DNA from: Pseudomonadota bacterium
GTDB lineage: Bacteria > Pseudomonadota > Gammaproteobacteria > Steroidobacterales > Steroidobacteraceae
DNA length: 64,000 nt
Reading direction: 5' to 3'
NCBI GenBank assembly: GCA_021779535.1
Contig: JAJYAM010000003.1
Span: 1 to 64,000, forward strand
The position numbers were made by a program, and so were the translations under genes. This document shows, one piece after another, positions 8,039 to 16,727 of this stretch. Numbering within the stretch: position 1 is the stretch's first letter; each line of letters opens with the position of its first letter. A model generated the notes under the pieces. It saw only the letters and a program-made list of their open reading frames with translations, searched no databases and was not told where the DNA came from.

Positions 8039-9730
8039 TCACACCAACGACGGCGCCGGCGTCGTGCGCACGACGATCGTCCCCGCGATCTTGTCGTGCC
8101 ACGCCTGCTTGTCCCGGTCGATCGCGATCCAGATGAATCCGAGCCCGACGACCGCGAGCGACAAGAAGCACGCGAGTGCCCGCACGATCGCGGTCGGCCA
8201 ATCGAGCGCCCGGCCGTCCGCGCGCACGACCCGCTGGTGAAGGATGATCCCGCCGACCGTCGAGCCCCGCAGTTTCCACATCACCGCGCCATACGCCGCG
8301 AGCAACAGCAGGTCGACGTGCCCGCGATCCGTGACCAGCAGGCTCGCGACGATCCCGACCAGGATCGCGTCGATCAGCAGCGCCGCGATCCGGATCCAGA
8401 ATCCGGCCCGCGGGGAACCGTCGACCGGCGCCCGCGCGGCGGACTCGGCGGCCGCAGACCCTGGCGCGACCGCGGCCGTCGCGGGCTCCGCGGCGGGCGC
8501 CGCGAGGCCGGCGTCCGCGTTCGCCGTGGGATGGGTCGCGGCGGCCGCCGCGCTCGCGGCCGATCCGCCCGGCGGCGCGCCGACCGCCGCCTGCCGTTCG
8601 CGAAACACCAGGATCAGCGTATAGGCGACCGCGCCGAGGCCGAGCAAGTTGAGCGCCTGGTGCACGGCGAACCCCAACCCCGGCACGAGGTAGACCCCGG
8701 TGACGATCAGGCCGCCGAGGAGCACGGTGACCGCCGGTTGCGAGAACACGCCGGTGCTGCGACGGCCGGTCACGAGACGCCCGATCCAAACGAGCGCGAC
8801 CGCCTTCCCGAACAGCTGGATGCACAGCAACGAGATCGCGACGAACGGAATCGCGAAGACGCCGATGACCGTGATCAACAGCAGCATCACCAGCGCCGGC
8901 ATCGCGAGCAACGCGAGCAGCGCGGCGACGACGGTGCGTCCCGGTCGCGATTCGAGCGTCGTCACACAGCGGGTGATCCCGTCGCGGAAACCGACCGCGA
9001 GCAGCCAGTAGAGGACGAGGAACCCGCCGGCGACCCACCAGGCCCACGCGAGACCGGGTGCGAGTGCGAGCGGCCGGCCGTACAGCAGGCAATGCTCGAT
9101 CCAGGGGCGCAACCACTGGAAGTTCGCGAGCGCGCCGATCTGCACGTCTTGGACCTGCCCGTGCACGACCGCGCCGGGAGCACGCGTGACCGTGCCGCCG
9201 ACCGCGACCACGTCGCCGCCGACGTCGGCGTGCGGGCCGAGCCGAACCGAACCGAACACCGCGACCACATCGCCGCTGACCTTGGCGTCGACGCGGGTAT
9301 CGCCGAACACCGCGACCGCGTCCCCGTCGATGTCACCGGTCGCGGCCGTATCGCCGAACAGCGACACCACCGCATTCGATCGTCCGGCGGCCGTCGAGGA
9401 CCCGAAGACCGACACCACGGCGTTCGCATCGTGACCGGCGCCGAGTTGCGAATCGTGTCCGATGCTGACGATTCCGCCGGGGTGTCGCCCCGGGCCGGCG
9501 GTCACGTCCAGCTTCCCGGCGCTCAGGTCCAGCGTCGCGGTCAGCGACGCCGACGCGCTCGACGCGGGGTCGGCCGGTACCGGCGCCGGCGCCGCGGAGG
9601 CGCTCCGGACCACGCCGACCGGGCTCGCAGCCGCGGGTTGCGCGGCCGCGGACGCCGGTTGCGCAGCGCACGCCGAGGCGAGCCACAGGAGCGAAAGTCC
9701 CAGAATTCGTGACTTCATTGCAGCGTTCAT
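8039..9730 (-). CDS. Membrane protein fusing a bactofilin-like polymer-forming region to an RDD domain
   Basis: A 563-residue protein. After a signal-peptide-like N-terminus (residues 1-28) comes an Ala-rich linker, then a block at about 95-195 of short repeats built on the pattern G-D-x-V-A-V-F-G (NAVVSVFGSS, NAVVSLFGDT, GDAVAVFGDT, GDVVAVFGSV, GDVVAVGGTV). This resembles the right-handed beta-helix of polymer-forming/bactofilin-like proteins. Several membrane helices follow at about 215-385, then an Ala/Pro linker (400-450), and finally an RDD domain with three helices beginning GFWIRIAALLIDAILVG and ending DKQAWHDKIAGTIVV. ATG 9730 has AAGGAA about 10 bases upstream. It lies just downstream of the sigma/membrane partner pair, so the sigma factor may control it. 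Function unknown. Confidence 0.72.
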   Translation of the reverse strand: MNAAMKSRILGLSLLWLASACAAQPASAAAQPAAASPVGVVRSASAAPAPVPADPASSASASLTATLDLSAGKLDVTAGPGRHPGGIVSIGHDSQLGAGHDANAVVSVFGSSTAAGRSNAVVSLFGDTAATGDIDGDAVAVFGDTRVDAKVSGDVVAVFGSVRLGPHADVGGDVVAVGGTVTRAPGAVVHGQVQDVQIGALANFQWLRPWIEHCLLYGRPLALAPGLAWAWWVAGGFLVLYWLLAVGFRDGITRCVTTLESRPGRTVVAALLALLAMPALVMLLLITVIGVFAIPFVAISLLCIQLFGKAVALVWIGRLVTGRRSTGVFSQPAVTVLLGGLIVTGVYLVPGLGFAVHQALNLLGLGAVAYTLILVFRERQAAVGAPPGGSAASAAAAATHPTANADAGLAAPAAEPATAAVAPGSAAAESAARAPVDGSPRAGFWIRIAALLIDAILVGIVASLLVTDRGHVDLLLLAAYGAVMWKLRGSTVGGIILHQRVVRADGRALDWPTAIVRALACFLSLAVVGLGFIWIAIDRDKQAWHDKIAGTIVVRTTPAPSLV

Positions 9731-9753
9731 GGCGATTCCGATTCCTTCCAGTC

Positions 9754-10221
9754 TCAGGACTCGAGGTACAGGGTTCGGTAAGCGGTCGCGCCGAGCCCGA
9801 GCAACGCGACATAGGCGAGCGCGGTGACGACCGCGCCGCCTTGTAACCAATGCGGCGCCAGGCCACCGCCGACCAGTCGCAGCGACGCGTCCGCGGCGAG
9901 CACCGCGCGCAACAGCTCGCGCACCGCGAACAGCGGCGCGGCGACCCGGTGCAGCGCCAGCGCCGCGTCGGCGGCGAGCCAGCCCGCGACGCGCCAGGCC
10001 CCGAGCGTGGACCCGGCGCAGACGGCGATCAGGCCGGCACGCGGCAGGAGCGGCCACTCGCCGTACGCACGCCGCCACCACGGCCGCGCGGCCCGCCGTC
10101 GCAGCTCGGCGAGCACGCGTTGCTCGAACCCTTCGGGTGCGGATCGCGGCGGCAATGCGCGCAAGCACCGATCGACCCGCGCGGCGACCTGATCGATTCG
10201 GGTTTCTTCGGATCGTCTCAT
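9754..10221 (-). CDS. Small membrane protein, putative anti-sigma factor
   Basis: A 155-residue protein whose ATG overlaps the stop of the ECF sigma gene (ATGA at 10218-10221), the usual arrangement of a sigma factor and its antagonist. The N-terminal ~55 residues are soluble and charged (VAARVDRCLRALPPRSAPEG, then FEQRVLAELRRRAARPWWRR), followed by hydrophobic segments at about 63-85 and 125-148. It has no HxxxCxxC zinc anti-sigma motif, so it is not a ZAS-type factor. GGAGGA sits 7-12 bases before the start. The anti-sigma role rests on position and topology, not on a recognised domain. Confidence 0.6.
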   Translation of the reverse strand: MRRSEETRIDQVAARVDRCLRALPPRSAPEGFEQRVLAELRRRAARPWWRRAYGEWPLLPRAGLIAVCAGSTLGAWRVAGWLAADAALALHRVAAPLFAVRELLRAVLAADASLRLVGGGLAPHWLQGGAVVTALAYVALLGLGATAYRTLYLES

Positions 10222-10868
10222 CCTGCGTCCTCCAGGCTGTCCCGGTCCACACCGAGTTGCCGCAGCAAAGGCAGCATCGCGAGCCGTGCGCGACGGATGT
10301 CGGTCTTCACCTTGGCGAGCGAGCAGCTGAGCCGGGCGGCGATCTCGTCGTAGGACAGATCGTCGAAGTGAAAGAGCACGAGTGGTATTCGCTGATGCGC
10401 GGGCAGGCGTCGCAGCGCCTCTTCGACGGACGCGCGGCACTCGTCGGCGAGCACGTCCCCGATCGGCGTCTCGACGGCCGGCGGATCCGGCGGCGCCTGG
10501 CCAGGGTCCTCGCGGTCGGTGCCCCAGTCGCCGAAGAACCGCCAGCGCCGGCGGTATCGGTTCCAATGATTGATCGCAAGGTTCGTCGCGACGGTCTTCA
10601 ACCAGCCGCCGGCGGCCGCGTTTCCGCGCAGCTCCTGGAACCGTTCGTAGGCCTTCACGAACGTTTCCTGGGCGATGTCCTCGGCCTGCGCGTCGTTCGC
10701 GGTCAAGCGCACGGCGGCCGAGAAGACCTTGTCTTGATGCGCGCGCATGAACGCCGTGAACTCCGTCGGATCGACCTTGGCTTCCGTTTGGGTACGCACT
10801 ATCGTGGTATCTCCCGTCAGCCGCATAACACCGCCGGCACCGAAAAGTTGCAGCGCCACCGGTGACAT
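10218..10868 (-). CDS. ECF-type RNA polymerase sigma-70 family factor
   Basis: A 216-residue sigma factor with only regions 2 and 4. Region 2 includes FTAFMRAHQDKVFSAAVRLT and DAQAEDIAQETFVKAYERF; the -10-reading part is GWLKTVATNLAINHWNRYRR. Region 4 has LPAHQRIPLVLFHFDDLSYD and an HTH ending AKVKTDIRRARLAM. The protein would direct core polymerase to a small regulon, probably including its own operon and the RDD fusion gene downstream. ATG 10868 is used here with AGGG five bases upstream; ATG 10826, 14 codons later, is also possible and would leave a longer leader before the divergent gene at 10921. Confidence 0.9.
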   Translation of the reverse strand: MSPVALQLFGAGGVMRLTGDTTIVRTQTEAKVDPTEFTAFMRAHQDKVFSAAVRLTANDAQAEDIAQETFVKAYERFQELRGNAAAGGWLKTVATNLAINHWNRYRRRWRFFGDWGTDREDPGQAPPDPPAVETPIGDVLADECRASVEEALRRLPAHQRIPLVLFHFDDLSYDEIAARLSCSLAKVKTDIRRARLAMLPLLRQLGVDRDSLEDAG

Positions 10869-10920
10869 CCCCGCCCTGGAGCGCTCATGCTACCCTTGGC
10901 GCAGCGCAGTATCCCTGGGA

Positions 10921-11724
10921 ATGGTGAATTCCGTGTATACGCAACCGTCGGCACCTCGGACCATCGGCGGCGTTCTGGACGACGCGATCAACCTGTACCG
11001 TGAATGCATCCCGCGGTCCTGGCCCCTCGCGCTCGCGCCCGAGGTCGCCCTCGCGCTGACCAATATCCATCTCGAATCGAAGCTGCCCGCGTACGACCGG
11101 CACGACCCCGCCGCGATCCTGTCGATGCTGCGTTCCAGCGACTTCGTGATCTCGATGCTGCTCTATTTCGTCATGCTGTTGATATTCAACCTGGCGCTGA
11201 CCGATCACATGCATCGGATCGCCACCGGCCGGCCGGGCTCCACCGGCCGCTCGCTCGGCGTCGGCGTGCGCCTGCTGCCGCGCGCAGCCGGCGCGTCGCT
11301 GGTGATCGCGCTCGCGACCGCGGTCGGCACCCTGCTGCTGATCGTTCCGGGCATCTATCTCGCCGGCGCGCTGATGCTCACGTTCGTCGCGATGATCGTC
11401 GCCGATCTCGGCGCCCTGCAATCGATCGGGGAAAGTTACCGCCTGATCAAGGGACACTGGTGGCGGTCGGCGACGATCTATACGGTCGCCACGATGATCG
11501 CCCTCGCGTTCTACCTGATCCTCGGCCTGCTCGCCGGGCTCGCCGCGACCCGCGGTCCCGGCGCCGGCGCGCTCGTGGTCGGGCTGCACCGCCTCGCATC
11601 GGTGGTCATCGGTACCCTGATGACGATGTGGTTCCCCGCCGTGCTGCTGTCGATCTATTACGACCTGAGCTTGCGCCGGGCGGAATCCCCGGGCGGCTTG
11701 GCCGGCGATGCGGCCGCGGGCTGA
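10921..11724 (+). CDS. Polytopic membrane protein of unknown function
   Basis: A 267-residue protein beginning with PRTIGGVLDDAINLYRECIP, an amphipathic lead-in seen in YciC/DUF-type integral membrane proteins. Five or six hydrophobic segments follow at about residues 83-103, 125-150, 153-175, 190-220 and 228-250. The stretch IVPGIYLAGALMLTFVAMIV and the loop GESYRLIKGHWWRSATIYTV are typical of these glycerophosphodiesterase-membrane-domain-like proteins, which have no known reaction. ATG 10921 is the first ATG in frame and has GGGA immediately upstream. It is divergent from the ECF sigma gene with about 52 bases between starts, so its promoter and that of the sigma gene overlap. The last 67 bases overlap the convergent RDD gene. 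Confidence 0.75.
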   Translation: MVNSVYTQPSAPRTIGGVLDDAINLYRECIPRSWPLALAPEVALALTNIHLESKLPAYDRHDPAAILSMLRSSDFVISMLLYFVMLLIFNLALTDHMHRIATGRPGSTGRSLGVGVRLLPRAAGASLVIALATAVGTLLLIVPGIYLAGALMLTFVAMIVADLGALQSIGESYRLIKGHWWRSATIYTVATMIALAFYLILGLLAGLAATRGPGAGALVVGLHRLASVVIGTLMTMWFPAVLLSIYYDLSLRRAESPGGLAGDAAAG

Positions 11725-12200
11725 ACTTCCGGCCCGACCGCACGCGTGACCAGTCGAGTCCCCGCGAGGAGGTCGCCGAGCCGGACGCGATCGGCTGTGA
11801 CGATGCTCGCCACGAGTCCGACCGCGTAGCCGAACGGCAAACTGTCGATCAGCCGCAACGCGTTGCGGATCAGGATCGCGCGAGCGCCCGGCGCCCGACC
11901 GTCCCGTCCGACGACCTGCACCCCGGCGTACCGCTTGCCCGGGGTCTGTCCGCGCATCGCGAGCTCGACCACCGGGTGATACAGCAGGTAGACCGCGAGC
12001 GGCGGCCCGAACAGGGTCCAGAACGCGGCCGACCGCGGGCTCCAGTCCGGGCGGCGCACGAGGAGCGCGGCGAGTATCCACGCGAGCGCCGCGAGCAGAC
12101 GGATGTGCCAATCGATCAGGAATGCGTAACTGCGGCTCCCGGGGCCGGCCACCGGCGCATCCGGCGCGGCCGGACGCCCGACCGGCGATCGCCGGGTCAC
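11658..12200 (-). CDS. RDD family membrane protein
   Basis: A 180-residue RDD-domain protein of the inner membrane. It has the opening RSYAFLIDWHIRLLAALAWI with the characteristic charged residues inside the first helix, a second helix around residues 62-80, the loop RGQTPGKRYAGVQVVGRDG with the conserved G-x-x-P-G-K motif, and a third hydrophobic segment at about 120-135. The C-terminal LGDLLAGTRLVTRAV is also typical. The start is GTG 12200, overlapping the stop of the preceding gene as GTGA, so translation is coupled. RDD proteins have been linked to ion transport, but the role here is unknown. The 3' end overlaps the convergent membrane-protein gene. Confidence 0.82.
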   Translation of the reverse strand: MTRRSPVGRPAAPDAPVAGPGSRSYAFLIDWHIRLLAALAWILAALLVRRPDWSPRSAAFWTLFGPPLAVYLLYHPVVELAMRGQTPGKRYAGVQVVGRDGRAPGARAILIRNALRLIDSLPFGYAVGLVASIVTADRVRLGDLLAGTRLVTRAVGPEVQPAAASPAKPPGDSARRKLRS

Positions 12201-12646
12201 CGCGATTCTCCGGGACCCCGCAGTCGATCGTCGATCTCGCCGATCGTCGCCGCAAGCGAATTCACGCCGTCGCGCAGCTCGGTCCGCACGCGCTCCTCGT
12301 GCTCGGTCAGGCGCGCGTCCAGCCGCGCCAGCTCATCCCGCAGCAGCTCCCTGACCTCGGCCACGCGCGAGCCCTCGGCGCGATCGGCGAGCGATCGCTG
12401 GGTTTGCAGCTCCTTGGCGTGACGACGCGCGTCGAGCAGTATCACGCCCTGCGTGAGGATCAGGTACGCACCGAACGCCGCAACCAGCACGACGATCAAC
12501 GCGAGCATCACCAGGCCGATCGGCGCCTCGAAGCTCGTCAGCAGCAGCGTGAATTTCGCGGTCGCGGTGACCGCCGACCAGTTGATCGCGAGGAACGACG
12601 CGACCAACCCCAACACGACCAGGAGGATCAGGTTCCGGACTCGCAT
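12197..12646 (-). CDS. LapA-like small membrane protein with coiled-coil tail
   Basis: A 149-residue protein with two N-terminal helices (about residues 5-22 and 42-64) arranged as in LapA/DUF1049 proteins: an N-I-x-x-V-x-like element (AINWSAVTATAKFTLLLTSF), then APIGLVMLALIVVLVAAFGA. The remaining ~80 residues are highly charged and heptad-like (KELQTQRSLADRAEGSRVAE through GVNSLAATIGEIDDRL), predicting a cytoplasmic coiled coil. LapA proteins take part in regulating lipopolysaccharide assembly in enterobacteria; whether that applies here is uncertain because the similarity is limited to the membrane part. ATG 12646 follows GGGGAGGGG. Its stop overlaps the RDD gene start. Confidence 0.65.
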   Translation of the reverse strand: MRVRNLILLVVLGLVASFLAINWSAVTATAKFTLLLTSFEAPIGLVMLALIVVLVAAFGAYLILTQGVILLDARRHAKELQTQRSLADRAEGSRVAEVRELLRDELARLDARLTEHEERVRTELRDGVNSLAATIGEIDDRLRGPGESR

Positions 12647-12737
12647 GCTCGCCCCTCCCCGCAGCGACCGCGGCGGTCGCGCGCCAGAGTGTACCCGAAG
12701 CGGCCGCGCCGGCCGGAGAGGCGGTGTCGCCGGTCCG

Positions 12738-15700
12738 TCAATACTCGATTTGATAGGCCAAGCCGATGCTGCTGCCGGGATCGTTCTCGGGCGTCGTGCC
12801 CGGCAGGATCGCCGCGCCGGTCCCGAACCGCGTCTGTAGTTTCAAATGCCGGGTCAGATCCACGTTGACCTGGAGCTGACTCGATCCGCTCGTCGTCTGC
12901 CTGGCCTCGACGTAGACCCGGGAGGTGAGGTAGCGCCCGGCGGCAATCGTCGCGCCGGAGCGCGCGCCGCCGGCGGCGCCCGCAGGGGCGGCCGTGGGCG
13001 CGGAGCCGATCGTGAGCCGATCGAGGCCGAGCGCGCGTTTCAACCACGACAACGGATTCAGGCTCTCGCCGCCCACACCCGACAGCGTCGCGAGCGCAGC
13101 GCCGACCTGCGCCGCCTGCAGCGCCGAAATCTGCGCCGGATGGGTTCCACCGAACAACAGGTTGCTGAGGATCTGATCGGGAGGCATCGGCGGAACGCTG
13201 GTGAGCTCGAATCGTGGAGCGTCGGCGAGACCGGTGATCCGAAGCGTCGTCTGAACGCCGCCGCTCGACGTCTGTGCGACGAAATCGAGCGAGGGGTCGA
13301 TGCGGTGACGCAGGCCGCTGCCGGTGAACCCGACTCGGCCGCTCGTGAAGGACAGCTTGGTTCCGGCGAGATCGAAGCGGCCGCGCTGCAGGTCGAAGCC
13401 ACCGGTCGCGACGGGGGCATCGACGGTTCCGCCGAGCTGAATGTCCCCGCCGAGCTCGGCGTCGAGGCCGCGGCCGCGAACCAGCACTTGCCGCGGCGCG
13501 TCCACGTTCAAATCGAGCGCGACCACGGTCGTCCCGACCGCCGCCGGCGGCCGCTCCCCGGGACGGCGCACCGCGAGCACGGCGACGTCCGGCGGTAACG
13601 CGTTCGGGATCCCGATCAGCGCGCGGCGGACCTGGATCCGGCCGGCGACTTCGAGCCGCTCCCGCACCGTGCCGGTCACCCGCACGTCCGCATCCACGTC
13701 CGCGGTGATCAGATTGCTCGCGATGGGCCTCGCGTGCTTCGCGATGATCCGCAGGTCGACCGGGACCCCGGGGCGCAGCACGCCGATCCGGCCGGTCATC
13801 GACACCGTGCCGGGCGGCATCGATCCGGTGAACTTCTCGATCGACAGCGCATCGCCGGCGCCGACCAGCGTCGCGTCCACGTTCTCCAGGTTCACGCCGC
13901 GCACGTAGTCGCGCAGGTGCGCCCCCTTCAATTCGATGCGGCCGGCGAGGAGCGGCGCGCGCAGAGTCCCGGTGATCCCGGCCGCGACCCGCATCGACCC
14001 CGCCAGATAGATGCCGCGCGCCTCGAGCGTCGGCGCCGCCAGACCGAGGTCCATCGCGCCGTCGATCGAGAGGTCGAGCCGACCCTCGGCGCTCAGCGGT
14101 ACGCGCCCCGTGACGGTCAGCGCCGCCTTCCGGCCCGCCGCGATGCGGCCGTCGACCTGCGCCGAATCGCCGTCGATTCGCGCCGCACCGCGGAAGTCGA
14201 CCGCCGGCAAACCCAGCGCGTCTTCATCGGCGGCGCGCATCCCGTGCGCATCCCAGCGGACCTCGCCGAGCGGTGCGGTGAGTCGGCCGTGCAAATCCGC
14301 CCGGGCGTCGATCGTCCCGCGGGCGAGGAAGCCCGGCAGGATCCAGTCGACGAGCGCCGGTGTATCGCCGGCGAGTTCGGCTTTCACCGCGAGCGTCGGC
14401 GCGAGGCGTCCGGACAGCTGGAATTGCGCGTGACCGAGCGCGAGGTCGAGCGCATCGACCGAGACTCCCGCGACGTAGGCGAGCCGCGCGGGCTTGCGCA
14501 GCTGCGCGGTCTCGCCGCGGTACCGCAGCGTGCCGGTGTCGATCCGCAGGGTTCGACCGATCGGGTCCCAGGTCCCGGCGGCGATCAGATGCAACGCCGC
14601 GCCCGCAACCTGCGGCAGGCGCGCATCGACGTCGACCCCGAGCGCACGCGGCGGGCCGGTCGCGCGGATCTCGGCGTCTCCTTCGATCCCTGCGTAGCGC
14701 GCCTGCTCGAGCGTGGCGCTGAGCTGCGCACGCGGGTGACCATCGGCGGACGTCAGGCGGCCCGAGGCGACGAGCCTGCCGGCGAGCGGGCGCCCCGCGA
14801 ATGCCGCGAAGTCGCCGAGGTCGGCGACGCCGAGTTGCGCTCGTCCCGCGCTGATCGCGCCGGTTCGGTCGAACGTGAATTGCCCGGCGAGGCGGGTGCT
14901 CTTCCACTCGGCGCGGCGAATCACGACCTCGGTCGTTCCGGCGATGCCGCGCCGCCACGCCGCGGTCGCATCGAGTGGCGCGGCATCGAGCCGTCCGGCG
15001 AGGCGCAACTCGCCGCCGCCACCGGCAGCGAGATCCGCGCGCAGCCGCGCATCGAGCGCACCCGGAATCGACCCCTGCACCGTGAAGCGGGAGGCGAATC
15101 GCGCGTCCGCGACGAGCCGGGACCAGGGCCCGGCGATCCGTCCGCTGCCCGTGAGCGTGCCCGCGAGCCCAGCCTGGAAATCGACCAGGGGCGGCCCGGC
15201 GAGCCGCCATTGCGCCCGCAGCGACTCGATCCACGCCGCCACCCCGACATCCGCCGCGTCGCCTGGCCGCGCCCGGCGACGCACCGCATCGCCGGTCGCG
15301 CTCAACGCCCAATCGCGGCCCGTGACCTGGAGCCGGGAGACGGCGATCGCGGAATCCCCGACATTTCCCTGGACCCCGATGCGCACTCGATCGCCGAGCG
15401 CCGCGAGTCCGAGCCACCGGTTGGACAGTGCGCTCGCCCGGCCATCGATCGTGAATCCGACCCCGGCGGTACCGGGCCGTAGGTGCACCTGGACGTCCGT
15501 TCGACCTCGCCAGGCCTGTCCGGCGAGCGCCGCGAACGGCTCGATCTGCGGGATTTCGACGTCGCCATCGACCTGCCAGGGAGTGCTCAACCCGAGCGTC
15601 GCCCGCACCGCGAGCAGCGGATGGGTCACCCGGATCTGCAATCGCCGCGCCGGCGTCGGCAGGAGCCCCACGTCGAACGTGACCGGCGACGCGGCGAACA

Positions 15701-16727
15701 GATCCGGCCGCGGTCCGCCGACGCGCAAGCCCTCGATCGATCCACGCAGGCTCAACCGGCCGCCGGTGCCGGTGAGCGTCGCCCGCGCCGCGCCGAACGA
15801 CACCCTGCGGCCGACCCGCAGTCCTTCCACGTCGAACGAGCCGGTCGCGGCCGCATCGTCGAGGCCACCGTGCCAGGTCCCGGTCGCGGCGATCCGCTGC
15901 CACGCGAGATCGGGCCGCGGATTCATCGCGGCCGCGTCGATCGCGTAGGTGATCTGCGCGGATCCTGCGGCCCAATCGACCGTGCCGCGGGCGCGCGCAT
16001 GCAGGGTTCCGGCGTCGACCCGCAAGCGCATCTGCGCGGCCGCGCGCGGGCCTTCCAGCCGCAACTCGGCCGAACCACCGCCGAGATTCGGCAGCCCGAG
16101 CAGGGCTTCGAGCGGTCCGCCCGCGGGCTCCTCGACCGAGATCCGCGCACTGGCCTGCGCCCGATCGACGACCAGCCCGGCGCGGTACCGACCCGGCGCG
16201 TCGATGCGAATCGCGTCGACCTGCGTGCGCCAGCGATGCGCCGAACGCATCCGGAACGACCCCCGCACCGCGAGCGTCGCGGGCCGGCCCACCAAGGCCG
16301 GCTCCAGCACGAGACCTCGGACCGACGCCCGCTGGAGGACGACGCGAGGCATCGGCAGGATCCGCCGCCGCGAGGTCGAACCGAGCGGTCGCCGGACGAG
16401 GTCGAGGTGCCTCACGCGCAGGTCGTCGACTCGGACTTCATATCGCAGCAGCGCGACCGGATCCCAGTCGACCGCGACCGCGTTCGCGGTCAGCCACACG
16501 CCGGCACGGTCCCGCAATCGCAACCGGGTCGCGGTCAAGTGCGCCGGGAACTCGCCGCCGAGGCCCGAGATCTCGACCTGGCCGCGGGTCAACGCGCGCG
16601 TCGCGGCTTCGAGCGCACGCCGTCCCCGTGGCGTATTGCCGGCGAGCGCGAGCGCCGCCACGAGCACGGCCGCGAGCGCGACGAACGCGCCCAGCGAGAC
16701 GATCGCGATTCGCAGTCCGACACGCAT
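12738..16727 (-). CDS. tamB: Translocation and assembly module subunit TamB
   Basis: A 1329-residue inner-membrane-anchored protein spanning the periplasm. The single N-terminal helix (residues 4-28) anchors it. The bulk is a very long repetitive beta structure of the AsmA/TamB type, forming a hydrophobic groove thought to carry phospholipid between membranes or help outer-membrane protein assembly. The C-terminal DUF490 domain is clear: GGDIQLGGTVDAPVATGGFD, QRGRFDLAGTKLSFTSGRVG, SVPPMPPDQILSNLLFG and the final LGTSIGLAY-like strand (SSIGLAYQIEY). The length matches the family (about 1260 in E. coli). Its ATG shares one base with the tamA stop (TGATG), so tamA and tamB are tightly coupled. 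Confidence 0.94.
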   Translation of the reverse strand: MRVGLRIAIVSLGAFVALAAVLVAALALAGNTPRGRRALEAATRALTRGQVEISGLGGEFPAHLTATRLRLRDRAGVWLTANAVAVDWDPVALLRYEVRVDDLRVRHLDLVRRPLGSTSRRRILPMPRVVLQRASVRGLVLEPALVGRPATLAVRGSFRMRSAHRWRTQVDAIRIDAPGRYRAGLVVDRAQASARISVEEPAGGPLEALLGLPNLGGGSAELRLEGPRAAAQMRLRVDAGTLHARARGTVDWAAGSAQITYAIDAAAMNPRPDLAWQRIAATGTWHGGLDDAAATGSFDVEGLRVGRRVSFGAARATLTGTGGRLSLRGSIEGLRVGGPRPDLFAASPVTFDVGLLPTPARRLQIRVTHPLLAVRATLGLSTPWQVDGDVEIPQIEPFAALAGQAWRGRTDVQVHLRPGTAGVGFTIDGRASALSNRWLGLAALGDRVRIGVQGNVGDSAIAVSRLQVTGRDWALSATGDAVRRRARPGDAADVGVAAWIESLRAQWRLAGPPLVDFQAGLAGTLTGSGRIAGPWSRLVADARFASRFTVQGSIPGALDARLRADLAAGGGGELRLAGRLDAAPLDATAAWRRGIAGTTEVVIRRAEWKSTRLAGQFTFDRTGAISAGRAQLGVADLGDFAAFAGRPLAGRLVASGRLTSADGHPRAQLSATLEQARYAGIEGDAEIRATGPPRALGVDVDARLPQVAGAALHLIAAGTWDPIGRTLRIDTGTLRYRGETAQLRKPARLAYVAGVSVDALDLALGHAQFQLSGRLAPTLAVKAELAGDTPALVDWILPGFLARGTIDARADLHGRLTAPLGEVRWDAHGMRAADEDALGLPAVDFRGAARIDGDSAQVDGRIAAGRKAALTVTGRVPLSAEGRLDLSIDGAMDLGLAAPTLEARGIYLAGSMRVAAGITGTLRAPLLAGRIELKGAHLRDYVRGVNLENVDATLVGAGDALSIEKFTGSMPPGTVSMTGRIGVLRPGVPVDLRIIAKHARPIASNLITADVDADVRVTGTVRERLEVAGRIQVRRALIGIPNALPPDVAVLAVRRPGERPPAAVGTTVVALDLNVDAPRQVLVRGRGLDAELGGDIQLGGTVDAPVATGGFDLQRGRFDLAGTKLSFTSGRVGFTGSGLRHRIDPSLDFVAQTSSGGVQTTLRITGLADAPRFELTSVPPMPPDQILSNLLFGGTHPAQISALQAAQVGAALATLSGVGGESLNPLSWLKRALGLDRLTIGSAPTAAPAGAAGGARSGATIAAGRYLTSRVYVEARQTTSGSSQLQVNVDLTRHLKLQTRFGTGAAILPGTTPENDPGSSIGLAYQIEY

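Noticed and set aside
4887-8240. A 1117-codon plus-strand open frame over the MttB/oxygenase/GST region
   Set aside because: The three minus-strand genes have recognisable families and ribosome sites; the plus frame is Arg-rich shadow sequence.
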